From Streptomyces sp. HmicA12 (lineage in GTDB: Bacteria; Actinomycetota; Actinomycetes; Streptomycetales; Streptomycetaceae): 64,000 nucleotides of DNA. The notes under the pieces were generated by a model. That model did no database searches. It saw nothing but the letters and a program-made list of their open reading frames with translations, and had not been told where the DNA came from. This document shows, in pieces, positions 62,998-64,000 of this stretch. The DNA is taken from assembly GCF_000373565.1 (NCBI RefSeq), contig NZ_KB891803.1:181150-245149 (forward strand), written 5' to 3'. A program made the translations under genes and the position numbers. Every line of letters starts with the position of its first letter. Position 1 is the first letter of the stretch.

Positions 62998-64000
62998 TCA
63001 GCGCCCGAGGAAAGCGTCGTACACGGCCAGCTTCGAGATGTTGCCCTGTTGGTCGACGACCTCGGCGCGCAGCGCGACGCCCTTGTCGACGGCGGGCGCC
63101 CGCAGGGACGCCCTGCCGTGCTTCAGGGACAGCTTCTGCCAGGTGGCGCCGCTGTCGTAAGAGGCCTCGACGGCAAGGGACTTGAGATTCTCGCCCGCCG
63201 CGGCGCCCTCCACCTCCACCGGCATGGAGATCTTCCTTCCGGCCTTGATCCGCGACTGGAGATCCACGTCCGGACGGAAGTGGACCGTCGAGGCGGGCAG
63301 CGCCTTGTCGCCGTCCTTCGAGTGGAACGTCCAGCTGGTGTCGACCCGCGTGCCGACCAGGGCGATGTTCGGGGCCCGGGTCACCGAGGAGCTCAGCGTG
63401 TACGTGCCGTCCTCGGCCGGGACCGGGAAGGAGAAGACGGACAGGTCGTCGTCGTTCTCGGTCAGTTTCTCCCCGTCGCGGGAGAGCGTGGTGTGCGCCG
63501 ACGTGAGGGTGGAGCCTCCGGCGTGGCCCTGCCCGTCGGAGAGGACGTCCAGGAACGCGTAGAGCGTGTTCGTGGAACGGGTCAGGCCGCTGTATCCCGC
63601 CAGCACCGGACCGACGACGCCGGTGTTGAAGTTCTCGGTGTAGGTGTTCCCGGGCCGGTAGACGGCCTGGCTCACCCGGTACGTGGCGTCGGTCACCCGC
63701 CAGCCGTTGGGCAGCGTGTCACCGAGCTGCTCCATCGCGATGCTCCACTGGGCGTTGTCGGCCGTGGACAGGTACAGGTGCTGGGTGCTCGGCGCGTCCA
63801 GCGGCATACGTCCCGACGCGAAGCCCATCAGGGAGCCCTTGAGCGTGCCGATGGTGGACAGGTACGCGTCCTTGCCGGGCGTGGCCTCGCCGATGCCCGC
63901 CTTCACCTCGGCCAGGTTCCGCCGCTTCTCGTGCCGGGTGAATCCGGTGTCGAGCCGCTCCGCCGGACCGCCGTACACGAGCGAGTACTGCGTGTCGGCG
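62998..64000 (-). CDS. C-terminal part of a large secreted protein, probable S8-type peptidase, cut by window end
   Basis: The frame is open to the window edge: at least 334 residues of a beta-rich protein. Pieces include ADTQYSLVYGGPAERLDTGFTRHEKRRNLA, NAQWSIAMEQLG, FNTGVVGPV, DGTYTLSSSVTRA, SWTFHSKDGD, SLAVEASYDSGATWQKLSLK and AEVVDQQGNISKLAVYDAFLG at the end. This pattern is like C-terminal domains of Streptomyces subtilisin-type secreted proteases. The catalytic domain is outside the window, so the assignment is tentative. Confidence 0.5.
   Translation of the reverse strand, partial: ADTQYSLVYGGPAERLDTGFTRHEKRRNLAEVKAGIGEATPGKDAYLSTIGTLKGSLMGFASGRMPLDAPSTQHLYLSTADNAQWSIAMEQLGDTLPNGWRVTDATYRVSQAVYRPGNTYTENFNTGVVGPVLAGYSGLTRSTNTLYAFLDVLSDGQGHAGGSTLTSAHTTLSRDGEKLTENDDDLSVFSFPVPAEDGTYTLSSSVTRAPNIALVGTRVDTSWTFHSKDGDKALPASTVHFRPDVDLQSRIKAGRKISMPVEVEGAAAGENLKSLAVEASYDSGATWQKLSLKHGRASLRAPAVDKGVALRAEVVDQQGNISKLAVYDAFLGR

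Overview
This 64 kb window looks like part of a Streptomyces chromosome, probably an accessory-rich region. The GC content is very high and GTG, TTG and ATG starts are mixed. Many actinobacterial families are present: MmyB-type XRE regulators, DUF5709, DUF6629-like and DUF5133 proteins, SpoIIE/PP2C phosphatases with PAS, GAF or membrane modules, an F420-type split-barrel oxidoreductase and a stand-alone roadblock protein. I see no rRNA, tRNA, CRISPR array, prophage or biosynthetic megasynthase. Coding density is high and no gap between genes exceeds about 300 bases.

Layout. 1-3147: two convergent MmyB-type regulators, then an SDR dehydrogenase, a cupin and an internally deleted MDR oxidoreductase. 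3170-8400: a secreted protein, a membrane-tethered PstS-like binding protein, a three-gene run ending in a DUF2269-like protein, and a DJ-1/PfpI protein divergent from a GlxA-type regulator. 8375-14701: a DUF6629-like membrane protein, a MarR-FUSC exporter pair, and an AraC regulator divergent from an MFS pump. 14941-18395: a MatC-type dicarboxylate carrier and small conserved proteins. 18568-22811: a probable shikimate/quinate catabolic unit (MHS transporter, TetR regulator, QuiC-like dehydroshikimate dehydratase) with related inverted repeats in both promoters. 22929-27199: a SpoIIE phosphatase, a DinB protein, a glutaminase-STAS-cNMP fusion and a GntR/FadR regulator. 27369-34516: a BMP-type nucleoside-like ABC importer followed by an ornithine-cyclodeaminase homologue and a PobA-like hydroxybenzoate hydroxylase. 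34588-45243: a PAS-GAF-PP2C-ATPase sensor, a secreted protein, a PLP decarboxylase under a PucR regulator, an MFS transporter fused to a SpoIIE phosphatase, and an NAD-dependent DNA ligase. 45298-45439: a miniature transposable element. 45455-54117: SDR, GNAT, Dps and small proteins, a putative inactive alpha/beta hydrolase, a TPP-riboswitch-controlled NCS1 permease and a sirtuin. 54329-64000: regulators, VOC/ArsR, roadblock, F420 enzyme, secreted nuclease-like protein, a ZTP-riboswitch-controlled FolD, a TetR regulator, a degraded phosphodiesterase gene carrying a transposon-end scar, and the C-terminal part of a large secreted protein.

Themes. First, two different routes to protocatechuate lie within 15 kb (QuiC-like and PobA-like enzymes), with aromatic or dicarboxylate transporters nearby. 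Second, three PP2C/SpoIIE phosphatases carry three different sensor modules, including an unusual 776-residue MFS-phosphatase fusion. Third, one transposon end sequence (GCGGACACGACCTAGG) occurs three times: at the miniature element, beside the deleted oxidoreductase, and inside the broken phosphodiesterase, where it supplies the stop codon. Riboswitches (TPP and ZTP) and several perfect palindromes give clear regulatory hypotheses. All functions are inferred from sequence reading alone.
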